64,000 bases of DNA from Calliopum simillimum (Eukaryota; Arthropoda; Insecta; Diptera; Lauxaniidae). A program made the translations under genes and the position numbers. The notes beneath the pieces were generated by a model. That model did not search any database. It saw only the letters and a list, made by a program, of their open reading frames with translations, and was not told the origin of the DNA. Shown piece by piece: positions 11,260 to 23,930 of this stretch. The stretch is from contig OX638368.1 of the NCBI GenBank assembly GCA_951812925.1, positions 14,881,187 to 14,945,186 of the forward strand. Direction: 5' to 3'. The number at the start of each line of letters is the position of its first letter. Within the stretch, counting starts at the first letter, position 1.

Positions 11260-11685
11260 TACTGAAACAAGTTTTAAGTTGAATTAGTCAGATGCTGGTT
11301 TTTTCACTCGGATTCAAAAATATTCCAAATATTTGCTGGAATGATATGAATTTCATTTGAAAGGATTTAAGGGATAAATGGCGTAAATTTAATGTCGATA
11401 ATACTTTTCAATCAGTAGTGTCAGCAGAAGGCGGGAGGTAAGAGTATTTATTATTTCACTGAATGAACACCCTAAATCATACATACATGTGTAAGTTAAT
11501 ATATATCTATACAACACTCGAAAGAATATACTTACATAGTATATATGTATGTTAAAACATGCAAAAACACAAAACAATTGAAATTATGCAAAAACTTGGT
11601 GTTGACGTTGTAGATGTGCCATAGGGTTTATTTTTGTTTAATTCCTGACGTTAATCGCTTTTGGTTTAAGCTTAAGTTTTACATA
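11260..11685. other. AT-rich spacer, nothing recognised
   Basis: No gene, structured RNA or terminal repeat was identified between the two flanking elements. Confidence 0.4.
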
Positions 11686-12039
11686 CAGTGAGTCACAGAT
11701 GTATTTTGCATACGAAAAATATTCGAAAATTCGAATTAATACTCAATTTTTAGCCGTTTCATCCTTAGAAAAGTAATATATTTTTTATAAACTTCGAGTC
11801 AATGGAACGTTAACTATGATACCACATCATTAAAAAATTAAAATGATGCGTTCTAATCACTTAAAAAGCAAAGAAATGATTTATTCATCTTTTTTATAAG
11901 GTCACAAAAGTATTTTGCTTTTTAGTAAACTTTTGCTTTGAGATTATTTATCAAGTAAAAGAGGCTTTTTTAATAATATCCTTGGTAGCCATTATTTGAG
12001 GAGACATCATCTAAACATCTTTGCGAGGATTCTATCCCT

Positions 12040-12510
12040 TTACGACATTTTCGGTCGGTGTTTTTTCCCATTTTTCTTGCAGTACTTGTTTGAGCACATT
12101 TTTTGATAGAATATGGTATTTTTTGACCTTTCCTCTAGATAAGACCACAAAAATTCTATTGGATTCGAAAAAGAATATTGCGGTGGTGTTTTAATCTCTT
12201 TGGTATTGTACAGAAGTGTCCCAGGATGTGTATTTAGGGTCATTGTCTTTTGAAAATAAGATGTCATCTTGTGGTAAACTCATTTTTTAAGTACTGGGTG
12301 AAATTTTTTTTTGTAAAATGGGACTGATATTCATGTCTATCCATATTGCCACCGTTCAGCTTAAGTTTACCCATTCCATGAGCCAAGAACAGCCCACGAC
12401 ACACCATCATGTAAAATTGTTGTTTTTAAGTTATAACGGTTTAGGGTTTTATTTGCTTTATGCCACACCATGCGGCGTCCATCGGATCTGAAAATATTAT
12501 TTCTGCTTTC
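12040..12510 (-). pseudogene. Tc1-like transposase C-terminal half (left arm)
   Basis: The minus strand encodes, across shifted frames, the second half of a Tc1-family DDE transposase. Recognisable pieces are GVYRSDGKQI near the arm centre, a YFQKTMTLNTHPGT stretch that is a frameshifted form of the catalytic Asp block, then FSNPIEFLWSYLEER, the block holding the catalytic Glu. The N-terminal DNA-binding half is absent. Stops and frameshifts make it non-functional. Confidence 0.7.
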
Positions 12511-12519
12511 TATTGGATC

Positions 12520-13066
12520 CAATAATATAATATTTGCTTTCCATCGGATCGATAGACGCCGTATGGTCTGGCATAAGGCAAATAAAACCCTAAACTTTTA
12601 TAACTTAAAAGCAACAATTTTACATGATGGTGTGTCGTGGGCTGTTCTTGGCTCATGGAATGGGTAAACTTAAACTTAACGGTGGCAATATGGATAGACA
12701 TAAATATCAGTCCCATTTTACAAAAAAAAAATTGCACCCAGTACTTAAAAAATGGGTTTACCACAAGATGACTTCTTATTTTCAAAAGACAATGACCCTA
12801 AATACACATCCTGGGACACTTTTGTACAACACCAAAGAGATTTAAACACCACCGCGATATCTTTTTTCGAATCCAATAGAATTTTTTTGGTCTTATCAAG
12901 AGGAAAGGTCAAAAAATACCATATTCTATCAAAAAAATGTGCTCAAACAAGTAATGCAAGAAAAATGGGAAAAAACACCGACCGAAAATGTCGTAAAGGG
13001 ATAGAATCCTCGCAAAGATGTTTAGATGATGTCTCCTCAAATAATGGCTTCCATGGATATTATTAA
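12520..13066 (+). pseudogene. Tc1-like transposase C-terminal half (right arm)
   Basis: Mirror copy of the left-arm sequence. One frame reads NGGNMDRHKYQSHFTKKKL, and an overlapping frame from 12752 reads MGLPQDDFLFSKDNDPKYTSW, in which DND is the second catalytic Asp block of Tc1 transposases. The Glu block is degraded here (SFFESNRIF), whereas the left arm keeps NPIE. The frame ends at 13066. Confidence 0.7.
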
Positions 13067-13350
13067 AAAAGCCTCTTTTACTTGATAAATAATCTCAAAG
13101 CAAAAGTTTACTAAAAAGCAAAATACTTTTGTGACCTTATAAAAAAGATGAATAAATCATTTCTTTGCTTTTTAAGTGATTAGAACGCATCATTTTAATT
13201 TTTTTATGATGTGGTATCATAGTTAACGTTCCATTGACTCGAAGTTTATAAAAAAAATATTACTTTTCTAAGGATGAAACGGCTAAAAATTGAGTATTAA
13301 TTCGAATTTTCGAATATTTTTCGTATGCAAAATACTTCTGTGATACACTG

Positions 13351-15845
13351 TATTTTCAAAAAAAAAAAAAAAAAAAACAAAAGTTGGTGTTAAACTTATG
13401 AGTAGTACACATATTTATTTGGTTTACGAAAGTTTCTTAATTTCATTAAATTTGCTTCAAAATTAGGAATTAAAAAGAGAAACATAACAAAAGCGAAACA
13501 TGAGCAAACCTCGCAAATATTTACGTACACATGCTATAATGAATTAATATAGTTATAACCAACTATGTTATTAAGCTCTTTAAATTAGTTTCTTTACCAA
13601 TATTTACTGAAAGATGGGAACACGAGTGCTGCTTGTTTACAGAAAATTGTATGTCTTTTAAGTGGTTAATTATACCAATTCGGATTCTAATGAATTTTTG
13701 GCATGCGCGCAGTAATGAATTGATTAACTAATACATTAAACATGTCATGAACTTAGTGCTCAGCTCTATTTTTTGCGATTTTGCTTTTTTGATCTGTCGG
13801 GAGATAGGTCATTTTTACCTACTTCGGTATATTTTCCTGCTGAGGATGTGTTAATCAACATTCGAGTAGTTAAATTTTTAATTAATTTATGGGATATTCC
13901 AATCCAGCAAAACGGTTAACACCACTGAACAACACCCGAATAAGATAAGAATGATCTATTTCCCGTCAGATCATATTTTGAGGTAGAGCAGTGTCATTAA
14001 ACAATTTAAAAAGAAATCCTGGTTCTGTTAGCTCATGATGAAAATGACTTAAAAAATTTTAGTTTGACATAAAAAGTTATCTCTAATTTCAAAGTCACAG
14101 CTCCAAATCAGACGATTCCATAAAAAAAAAATTAATTACTCGTATGATGAAAAGATTAAACAAGTGAATATTGAAATAAAGATTTTATCCCAGAATTGCT
14201 ATTTTTGGCTTATTATCAGTAAATATAATATTTAATCTTCCGACTATGTGCATACAATTTATCAATTCTTAAGGTTTTGAAATTTTTTTTTTAAAATTCC
14301 TATGCTATGTCAACAACATATGTAATTCGTTTTCATTTTTTGCAAATATAAAATCAATTTAAAAAGCTCAAAATCAATCACAAAATATTTAACATTTTGC
14401 ATTTATTCGTTCTGCAATGTTATACAAATTATTAAAGCAAAATCTACAATAAAAATAATAAAATTGTACTCCCTATCGGTTACCGTGAGCATGCTGTGCT
14501 GCGTGTGACAATAACTGTTCACTATTATTAGTACAACAAATTTTACCTCAGCTGTCGATGAGCACAAGGGTGTACCGTATGTAAGAAGTTTTGAAATTTA
14601 ATTGTTATAAATAAGAAAACTTTAAAGAACTTAGAAAAGGATTGTCCCATAAAAAATTACAGTTTTATTTCTTAAGATTTTGAGTCACTTGATCATGGTG
14701 TTGGTCAAAATATGGATGCTAGTTTTTCTATATAAGATGACGTTTAGAAAAATATATAATACTTGGTGACAACGCTCCAAACGAAAAATATGCCCAGCAA
14801 TCAATAAAAAGTCCGAAAACAGATTTAATCCACTTTTCGGAAAAAACCAGAATTAAAATATTTAGCTATAGCTAAAAAACAGGTGCATCAAAAAGTATTG
14901 TCCAAATTGTTATTTTGAGTTACAGAAGGGGTCAACTTATCATACAAAAAATATCTCAAGTAGAAAAACTGGCTTAGAGGCACAGTTCGTGAAAATGGTG
15001 AAGCAACTCTTTAAGATTTTGCTGTAAGGGCAAATAAATCGAAATCTACTAAACAAAGATTAAAGAAGAAAAGTAAATTTTTCACCTGTACTAACGGGGG
15101 GCAGGTGCACAGCAAAATTAGCGAAAAGAAAATCACAAAATTTCGCAAGCAGTATGTATTTTGGCTGGCCTGCGGTCTGAAAAACAATTTTTTTAGCAAC
15201 ATAGGGCAAAATAAGTTCGAAAATTTATATCGCTTGATGTCTTGATAACAACTTTTAACATTTATTGGTGGACACGAAAGCACTGATATGTTCTAGCCGG
15301 ATTTACTAACCATAGAGTTTACATAAGCAAAAATGTACATTTTGTTCCAAAAAGTGCGAATCCATTAAAGTTAATAGAGGTGCAGAACCCTTTCGAACAT
15401 AAAATCATGTACCGCAGTCTGAGTAAAATTCCCCGGGAATATTGATTCACGATAACTTCCAATATGAAATTTGGCATCATAACACAATTGCTTTGAAAAA
15501 ATAAGGGTTAAAATTTTGCATGCTCAACACTCTTTACAAATTTTTTCAAGCCAAGACCAAGGCTTAATGCCAAGGAACAAAATTACTATGGTTTTGGTAT
15601 TGGTTTGCTCATTACTACTTATTTGAATGAAGGTTACAACGCAAAAAATCTGTGGTTTTTGAAAGTTTTTCGAACTTATCTCAAAAATCACGAATCTGTT
15701 GATAGTTATTTAGCCCAAATCTTTTTAGGAGTTTGATATTGTACATTTTTGTGTTTGATCTCATTGCTTTAAAGCGAAAAGTTTACCCTTTGGAAGGAAG
15801 TCCCGTAAGAAGTCGAAATTTCCGCTTCAAAATAGTTTTTTTTTT
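13351..15845. other. AT-rich non-coding stretch
   Basis: Contains a poly-A tract at about 13357-13376. The stretch 14780-15720 translates into broken pieces faintly like a degraded transposase (for instance KTGASKSIVQ), but no catalytic block could be placed. No other feature seen. Confidence 0.4.
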
Positions 15846-16502
15846 ATACCCTACACCCAGGGTATATTCACTTTGTCCTTCCGTTTGTAACGCAGAGAAG
15901 GAGGCGTGGAAGATATAGAAAAATATGTAAATTCTTGATCAGCGTCACCTCTTGAGTCGATATAGCCATGTTCGTCTGTCTGTCTGGCTGGCTGGGTGGT
16001 TAGCTGGCTGGTTGGAAATACATTTTTTGGGAAACCTGAGCAAGAAAATTCAATGAAATTTGGTACACTACCTCCGTCGTCAAAGTTAGCTCCACTTGTT
16101 GGAAATGAGCAAAATCGGTCAACGTACACGCCTACCGCCCATACAAAAAATATATACAAAATTCAATTTTATGAGTATTTCTCACGACAATGCAACCAAA
16201 ATACACATTAATACTAGGAATGGTTAGCGCAAGCTCTGAGCAAAAACTAGGCGTATTCGGACAAGAGAGCTTGGCACCTACCATATAAGCAAAAGCTTCA
16301 CAACGCTATACTGAAAGAGTTCTTTGAGACTATCGCACTAAATTTTACTTAGACACTAAAAACTATAAATGCAAGCTCTGAGCAAAAACTGGGTGAACTC
16401 GAACAAGAGGGCGTGGCACTTCCCATATAAACAAAATTTTTTAAATACTGCAGTGTTGGGTATTTATTGTTTGGCCAGGCCAAAGATTACACCCTTACTA
16501 GT
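15846..16502 (+). mobile_element. Dispersed family copy A (head plus two internal units)
   Basis: Starts ATACCCTACACCCAGGGTAT, contains CGTTTGTAACGCAGAG, then GAGTCGATATAGCCATGT and a CTGTCTGGCTGG run. It continues with units built on AAGCTCTGAGCAAAAACT, GGGCGTGGCACTTCCCATAT and ends GGTATTTATTGTTTGGCCAG followed by ACCCTTACTAG. The open frames on both strands follow the repeat and recur in other copies, so they are not genes. Confidence 0.7.
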
Positions 16503-16989
16503 TTTCCTTACAAACCATTCAACCTATCATTGAAAATTTTGATAAAATGTTAAAAAGGAAATCAAGAGCTTTGAGCGAGATATGACATCTTTTACATGAA
16601 AGTATTTTTTGTAAGGGTATGATTTTGAGTACTTTTGTTGCACTACTTAAAATTCGGGCCCGATTTCTTATTTTTATATATTGCACATTGGTGTTCCCAA
16701 ACTTATTAACGCAATTTGATTTTAAGTTATAACATCCACCTTAAAATACAACCTTAAAATACAAACAAAAAACACACACACAATTGTACAAATATAAATA
16801 AAGATTATCAGTATGATGGTATCTTGGCATTTGGCACCGTCGCCATCATCGAACTCCTGCTACCATCGACAATGGTAACCAGCATCATTCTCTCTCTCTT
16901 TCATCCCATTCCATTCCAGTCTTAGTGCGTACCGTGAGTTCGTGCATAAATTTTGCGTGCATGTAGATGTGTGCAAGTAGCAGCTACGT
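16503..16989. other. Non-repetitive-looking sequence, no gene
   Basis: Less AT-rich than its surroundings (16830-16985), with CT-rich microsatellite (TCTCTCTCTC) near 16890. It resumes after the palindrome at 17977, so the palindrome split one older tract. Confidence 0.4.
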
Positions 16990-17972
16990 CACGGTGATTG
17001 TGGGAGAATTTAAATCAAATTTTGATGTACCTCGGATTTTTTTGTAAATTCTTATTATAGATGTCAATAGAAGTTATTTTATGCAAAAAATAAAATTATA
17101 GAGGTGGCGCTTTTTTAAAGATAATCCCTTTTCCAATTGGGGCATTTTCCCATACAAAAAAATAAAATTTTTTTTTTTAACTACATTAAACAAAAATCAA
17201 AATAATCACATTCGATGTGTTTTGCGATGCTTCACGCGAATCCGACCTCAGAATCGCTCTATCGTGTATAGTTTTTGAGATATTCAAATCTAAAAGCCGA
17301 AAAAAGTCGTTTTTTGCCATGTTTTGAAGCTATATAACTATGTAACATATCATTTATTCGTTAAATGTGGTTAAAATACTTGAAAGTCATGATCTTTTCC
17401 TTTAAAATCTGATTTAAATTATGTTTATATCTTCATGCTTCTAAGAGATATCGTAGACCGAAATATTGGCTAAACGGGTTTTTTGCACTTTTGTGTCTTT
17501 TTAGGTTAGGATATCTTTGACGAAAAAAAAGATATCAACATAATTTAAATTAGATTTTAAAGGAAAAGATCATGACTTTCTAGTGTGTTTAACCACATTT
17601 AACAAATAAATGATATGTCACATAGTTATATAGCTTCAAAACATGGCAAAAAATGACTTTTTTCGGCTTTTAGATTAGAATATCTCAAAAACTATACACG
17701 ATAGAGCAATTCTGAGGTCGGATTCGTGTAAAGCATCGCAAAACACATCGAATGTGATTATTTTGATTTTTGTTTAATGTAGTTAAAAAAAAAAATTTAT
17801 TTTTTTGTATGGGAAAATGCCCCAATTGGAAAAGGGATTATTTTTAAAAAAGCGCCACCTCTATAATTTTATTTTTTGCATAGAATAACTTCTATTGACA
17901 TCTATAATAAGAATTTACAAAAAAATCCGAGGTACATCAAAATTTGATTTAAATTCTCCCACAAGCACCGTG
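16990..17972. mobile_element. Near-perfect 983-bp palindromic element with CACGGTG ends
   Basis: The arms (16990-17470 and 17490-17972) are complementary almost throughout: GTGGGAGAATTTAAATCAAA at 17000 against its complement at 17943-17962. Both ends read CACGGTG, flanked by ACGT at 16986-16989 and 17973-17976, a probable 4-bp target duplication. The loop is only about 20-60 bp. No coding capacity. The CACGG terminus is shared with the palindrome at 8118-9612 although the arms differ. Confidence 0.85.
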
Positions 17973-18645
17973 ACGTGTCTGAAAATGCGAGTACACGACA
18001 CTAACTACATTAGGAACAGGTGTGTTAGGGAATTGCGTTGCGCGCGTACAATCATTTAGTATATAAAATATACAAGCTTAGAATTGTCATTGTGGTGGTG
18101 ATGGTGATGCTGATGGTGAAAGGAATTGTAAAGTAAAGAAAACTTGGAGTACACCACTCGTACGGGGCATCCTTTGTTATATTGTATGAATGCGTGCGTG
18201 CGTGTATGTGTGTGTTTTTGGTACAAAGTAAGTGATTGATTTATAGATTGCGGTAACGATGTAGGTAGGCACCAACACCACCGCCACTGTTATTGTAAAC
18301 TGCTCGGTGTGATTTCAGAAATTGATGTAGAACGCAACGAGCATGTAAATCAGTATATAAATTGTTTTTCCATCTTAAAGTAATAAAATAAGTTTAAATT
18401 TTCACTTAAATTTATGACAGTAATGAAATTTGAATATAAACGAAAATGGATGGGATGTCCTTTCGGTAGTTAGTTACATATGTTGCAGAGAGAATATTGC
18501 TTGTTGTAAAGGAAGGGGTGGTTTTTAGTTTAGAAAAATTTATTTAAAGTCAATTCAACTGTTTGATGCACTTAAATGAGAGGTGTTTTTAAGGGGGTAC
18601 TCAAGGGGCTCTGACCCGTTTCAAAAATTTAAATTATCTTGCAAA
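17973..18645. other. Non-coding sequence with GT/TG microsatellites
   Basis: Includes GTGATGGTGATGCTGATGGT at about 18095 and a (GT)n-like tract near 18200-18220. No gene recognised. Confidence 0.4.
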
Positions 18646-18649
18646 AAGA

Positions 18650-19140
18650 CGCATGTATGAGTAACTTTTAATTCTGTCATTAGAGTGGAACATTACGATT
18701 GTAAGGACTGAGAACGGGGTACTTGATGCCAATGACCTTAGAAGCAAAAAAATAGGTCTCTTCAAGACATATATATTGATAGGTATAGCATACTTTATAT
18801 TTCTGAAAACGTCTTGAGAACTACATACGTTCGGCAGAAAGAGTTCAAAAAGTGTTTTTAAAATAGTTCTAATGGAATAATCGAAATACTTTCATAGGAA
18901 AAGTTTAATGATTTTATGCGAGTTTTAATTTTCTGATATTAGAGCGGTACATTAGGATGGTAGAAACTGAGATCTGGTTGGTAAATAGTAAACGGGGTAC
19001 TTGATGTCAATGACCTTTGGATGAAAAAAAAAAATAGGTCTCCTCGAGACATAACGATTAGGTAATATATTAAACTTTAAGATAGGACTGCCGCAGCAGA
19101 TATGGCGAAAAATTTTAATGCGACCCCTACGTTCGGTCCA
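18650..19140 (+). repeat. Diverged tandem duplication, unit about 270 bp
   Basis: AACGGGGTACTTGATG occurs at 18713 and 18991, followed both times by CAATGACCTT and later ATAGGTCTC. The preceding TTAGAG(T/C)GG-ACATTA stretch is likewise repeated (about 18680 and 18940). Two copies only. Confidence 0.6.
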
Positions 19141-19260
19141 TAAAAAAAAAATAATTTCGAAAATGCCTCTTAAAAATGCTTCGGATTCGATAGTGTACGG
19201 TGGATTTTTTTTTTTTTCTTATACGTTCTAGTATACATATGAATATGAATGTTGATTTTT

Positions 19261-19975
19261 ATACCCTCAGGGTATATTCACTTTATCCTTCCGTTTGTAA
19301 CGCAGAGAAGGTTGCGTGGCAGATATAGAAAAGTACTTGATTAACGTCTACTGCTGAGTCGATATAGCCTTGACCGTCTGCCTGGTTGTCTGTGGAAATA
19401 TTTTTCACGGGGAAACTAAGCAAGATAATACAATGAAATTTGGCACAATGGCTTCGTTGTGAAACTTAACTCATGGGAATGATAATTAGCGAAATCAGTC
19501 AACGGGCACACCCACCGCCCATACAAAAAATATATTCAAGACGCAGTATTAAGAGCAATATTTGTGATGACGCGAGCAAAATGCACATAGATAGTAAGTA
19601 CAAGCTGTGAGCAAAACAAGGAAATTTCGGACAAGAGGGCGTGGAACCTCAATTATAAGCAAAACTTTCAAAGTGCTATACTGAAAACGTTTTTCGAGAT
19701 AATCGAACCAAATTTCACTCAGACATTAAGAACAGTAAGTGCGCTCTGAGCAAAACCTTTAGCAAGATTTTCATAATTCTGTAGAGCAAGCGTTATTTGA
19801 GGTAATGATATCAAATTTCGCACAGATGGAATAGTTAGTGCAAGATCTAAGCAAAAACTAAGTGAATTCAGTAAAGAGGGAATGGCACCTTCCGTACAAG
19901 CAAATCTTAAAAATATTGCAGTGTAAGATATTTAATTTTTGACCAGGCCAAAGGCAGCATCCTCACTAGTAGTTC
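19261..19975 (+). mobile_element. Dispersed family copy B
   Basis: Head ATACCCTCAGGGTATATTCA lacks the first CCCTACAC block. Then come CGTTTGTAACGCAGAG and GAGTCGATATAGCC, about three degraded internal units, and the family end (GACCAGGCCAAAG, then CCTCACTAG). Older than the 28.5-kb copy judging by the number of differences. Confidence 0.65.
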
Positions 19976-20532
19976 AAATGACTATAACTCGTGACCTATG
20001 TCTTAAGAAAACAAACTTTCACAAAATTGTGGAGCAAAATTTTTTTGTAAACATATCCCAAAGCGAGACATTTGTAAAACCGATTTTCTCGACTATATAA
20101 TTTAGCTTTGACGTATGGCAGCCAGCCGCTTGGTTCTTAGTCTACTTATACATGTAGCAATTACTTTCCGATTTGTACTAAGTATTATTATGACGTTTGC
20201 TGTGCAAGGTTCTTTATAAAGGGCCTACCTATACAAAGGTCGCGATAGTTACCGCCTACCTTTGGCTTGGTCAGCGCTATTGCCACAACAATCTTACCAA
20301 GTCTTTCGAAAAGGGCAAGACAAATGAAAATTTATCTAATACTATTTGTACAGTTTTCTCAGACTGATTTATTGAGGTCATAAAGACATTACTTATCCAT
20401 TTTGAATCATAAACAATATTAGAATTATGAATGCATTCAAGTAAAAATCTTAGAATAAATTGCATAGATACCTGATAATAATTTGTCAAATGATACAGTA
20501 GATAAATATATTGAATTCTGATTGGTTATAAG
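19976..20532. other. Unassigned sequence
   Basis: No recognisable gene or repeat. The minus-strand open frame at 20277-20489 has no supporting motif. Confidence 0.4.
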
Positions 20533-20664
20533 TAAAGCGAGAAACACATAAAAAGTATGCTCGAAGCATGCTTTCTATCTGGGCGCTCTCATAAGCAGAA
20601 ATGTATTTTACTTCAATTTGACAATTCTTGATGAATGCATACTTTTTATGTGTTTCTCGCTTTA
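20533..20664. repeat. 132-bp inverted-repeat element with perfect 28-bp ends
   Basis: TAAAGCGAGAAACACATAAA begins at 20533 and its exact complement ends at 20664; the match is 28 bp without mismatch. The interior is unrelated. Size and structure suit a miniature inverted-repeat transposon, but no clear target duplication is visible. Confidence 0.6.
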
Positions 20665-23183
20665 AGAACTTGTTGATAATATTTATTTACAAACAAGAAA
20701 CAATCGTGTTGATTGGCTAACATAATAACAACCTGTTAACAATAAACAATAGTGTTGTGAAATGATTTTAAAATAACTTCTCAAATAATTAGTATTGTGA
20801 AGAGAATTTAATATAGATACTCAACAGCTGTAAGGTTCAGTAAGGTTCGGGGTCATTGCACTGAGCGTCCTAAAGAATACAATCAGCGTGGGATAGAACA
20901 TTATTTACAAATATATCATCATCTAACTAAGTGTAAAGCAAATGTAAACTCGTTGGCTACACTTTAAATTTAAATTCCTCAAATGTATATCAAGCTCAAA
21001 TTAAGCTTATCCTTTGGAGTTTGACTTCAGTGTTTTTATACCTTAGAGCATTATTTTCTAATGGAAAACTCAAAAAACTCAAATAAACTCTGGTTATTTT
21101 TATTTGAAACTTTGAGCAGAAAAACTCCGACGAGTTGCTGTCAACAATTTTTTGTTCACGCAAAAGCAATTTAAACTTTATTTACTTAATCAGAAAAGCA
21201 ATAAAACAAGTCTCTTCCATAGGCGCCTTTTTATTTAATCTTCTTCTTATTTGTTTTCTTCTCTTTCTCTTTCCTTTCTTTTTTTGTTTCTAATTTTTGT
21301 TTTTTCTGTTATTTTCGTTTACTTGTGTTTTTTGGTGTTTTCCATTTTCATTCACCTGTTAAAATGCTTTTGTAATAATTTTCACTGTAGAATGCAACAT
21401 TTTTCGTACACGTGGGAAAATGACTATCTGTTCAGTCTCGAACACCACCCGCCGTTGCTATATACCACCCAATGAATGTATGCCACCACGAAAGCATTCA
21501 ACGACCGAGAACTTCCCAAACTAATTGCAAGTTTATTTTCTTGACTCACTTGAGTTGTTTATTTGTTCGTGTGTGTTTTTTCTGTCTGTTGCGGAAAATG
21601 AAGCATTCGAAAAAGAAATTTAAGACTTATAATTATACAGTTCTTATAAAGTATAAGAAAACCAATTCAAAGTTTTTTTCTTTTTTTGTTTAACTTAAGT
21701 AGGCTTAATTCAGTAAAGCGTTTAAGCAGCGCGCAAGAAGAATTAAGTCAATTTTTAAGCTGATTTTGAAAAATGGACTTTTTCGCATATATATCTCTAG
21801 TGAGTGGCTGTCGGGGGTTTTTCGCGAAAAAATTCTAAATAAAAAAGAAAAACCAAGAAAACCTCAAATACAAAAAAAGAAATTAGCATTAAAGCATACA
21901 ACAGAGACAAAACGTAACAGTAGCTTCCTTCCTTTGTGTTACTTTTTTTCATTTATTCTTCCATTTATACCACGTCTACAGAACTCCTTCCTTTTCTATT
22001 CAAAACCACAATCAGTGCCTGTGCACAATCAGTATAAATGAAATTAAAATTTAAAATTTTTTTAAATTGTCGCAAATGTTTTGCATATGAAATGTGGGAA
22101 ATGAAAAAAAGAACATGCAATAATTACGAAAACAAAGTATAATTTTATACTGAAGAATACAAAAAAAAAACATACAATAAACATAAAATGGAATATATGC
22201 GACGCACGTGAACAATATAATTTCAGCACATATTTGCCAACAAGTAGCGAAAACAAGTGCACATATAGTGCAATGTCAAATAATGTACCCAGCAGGAAAG
22301 CCTAAACGTTTTTTGAAATTCTCGCATTGTCACTTTGTCACTTTATATAAAGCGGCCACTGATCATTTTATATATTATTATAGAGCAGCAAAAATTTAAC
22401 AAATTTGTCTAAGCAACTGCCTTCTCAGTTGCATCGGAGCTAAGATAATGTAAATTGTAGTACTGGCCTTATTAATAAATGAGACGTATGAGTAACATTT
22501 AATTACAATAATATCACTGTGCTTAAACAAATTGAAACATTTTTTTCGGACATTGATAGGTCATTTAAATGCAATTCAAGTAACGCTGATTTTAATGATA
22601 TCAAGCATTTTCAAGGTTAAGCTTTGGTTTTCGATATATTCGAGTTTAAAGATGCTACATAAAATGACCCAAAAATTCGAATTTTTTGGTTTTTTTTTTT
22701 TTTGAAAAAATATCCATTTAGTCCGATAAAAATGTTTCGATTAACAAAATATTTTCCACAATTAGAAACTTATTCAGTGTTCACGAGCGCAAGAATTGCA
22801 GAAAAATATTTTTCCATGTTAGTAAGATATTGCTCATACGACATGTTGCACGTGATTAAAAAGAAAATAAATTAAAAATAGCTATAACTTTTGTAAATAT
22901 TACGATAAATGGACAGTGTTATGCAATAATGTGTCAACCCACTCGAAACTAGTTTTGAAATATTAACGTTTTTGTGTAGATGTCGTAGAACAAATGATAT
23001 GAAAGTGTCAAACAAATTTTGTTCTGTCAACCTCTTATTAACAAAATATTATTTCGGTTTTTTTTAAATAGGTGCTTTTTATTATTTAGAATCGAGCTGC
23101 ATTCTTAAGTCGGAAAAAATTTTTTGAGGGTTGACTCATTATGTATTGTATAACAGTGTCCAAATATGGTTTTAGAAAAAATA
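20665..23183. other. AT-rich non-coding stretch
   Basis: T-rich (21230-21330) and A-rich tracts with several short open frames on both strands, none with a recognisable motif. A poly-T/A pair lies at 22687-22710. No structured repeat found. Confidence 0.4.
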
Positions 23184-23930
23184 ACGTATTTTACATATGG
23201 GATTTATTGAAAAGCATAGCCAGACCGAAAAATGATTTGATCACTGAATTCAGCTTAACTACTGGAATTGTGTTTACTACCTCCAATATCTGAATTTTTT
23301 GAATTCTATAAATATGTTGTACGTCATATTAACTACCCATATGTCACAGAAAAATATTTCTCTCTCCGTAAACTCTACAAATGTCCATAAAAGTCAGTCA
23401 ATAATATATGTAATTAAAAGAGAAAAACCAACTATAAGGAAAATACTAATTTTGAAACCTGTTAAATGTCTAGCTATAAAAAATGTAACTCTACAAATGT
23501 TTTTTTTTTATTTTATTTTTTCAAAAAAAAAAACGTATTTTACACATGGCATGTTTTATGTTTTAATCAAACCCCAGAGCTTGACCGTAAAAATGATTTG
23601 ATCACTGAACCCAACTAACTTGAATAGTGTTTACTACCAGGAACTGTCAATGTCTAAATATTCGATTAGCACAGTGTATTTACTAATATGTTGTAAGTCA
23701 TAATAACTATCTATATGTCACAGAAAAAAACTTTCTCCCTACGTATACTCTACAAATGTTAATAAAAGTAAGTAAATAATAAAATTAAGAATAAACAAAC
23801 TACAAAGATTATAACTACTTATTTAAGAGTTGAAAGAAAAATAAAACAAACCGTTTTATATGCACGTAAACTATTTGGAAACTTTTCAAATGTCTAACTA
23901 TAAAAATGAAACCCCACAAATGTTTATTTC
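23184..23930 (+). repeat. Diverged direct duplication, unit about 360-420 bp
   Basis: Shared blocks in the same order: ACGTATTTTACA (23184; 23533), ATGATTTGATCACTGAA (23232; 23593), ATGTCACAGAAAAA (23340; 23715), CTCTACAAATGT, and GTCTA(G/A)CTATAAAAA (23468; 23891). Spacing varies from 361 to 423 bp, showing later indels. Confidence 0.6.

Larger units (their letters stand above)
11686..13350. mobile_element. Tc1-like palindromic element: two 3' halves joined head to head
   Basis: Ends CAGTGAGTCACAG (left) and CAGTGTATCACAG (complement of right) are Tc1-type, with TA at 11684-11685 and 13351-13352. Left arm (11686 to about 12510) is the reverse complement of the right arm (about 12520-13350), with a centre near 12515. 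Each arm encodes the C-terminal half of a Tc1 transposase pointing outward, so both ends are the same 3' end. This is a mobilisable-looking inverted dimer rather than a normal Tc1 element. Confidence 0.85.

Noticed and set aside
12510..12785. Minus-strand 91-codon frame as a Tc1 transposase
   Set aside because: It is the antisense of the right arm in a palindrome whose left arm encodes the same peptide; it is an arm artefact, not a separate gene.
14780..15720. Degraded Tc1-like transposase
   Set aside because: Only scattered short resemblances such as KTGASKSIVQ; no catalytic block or terminal repeats could be placed.
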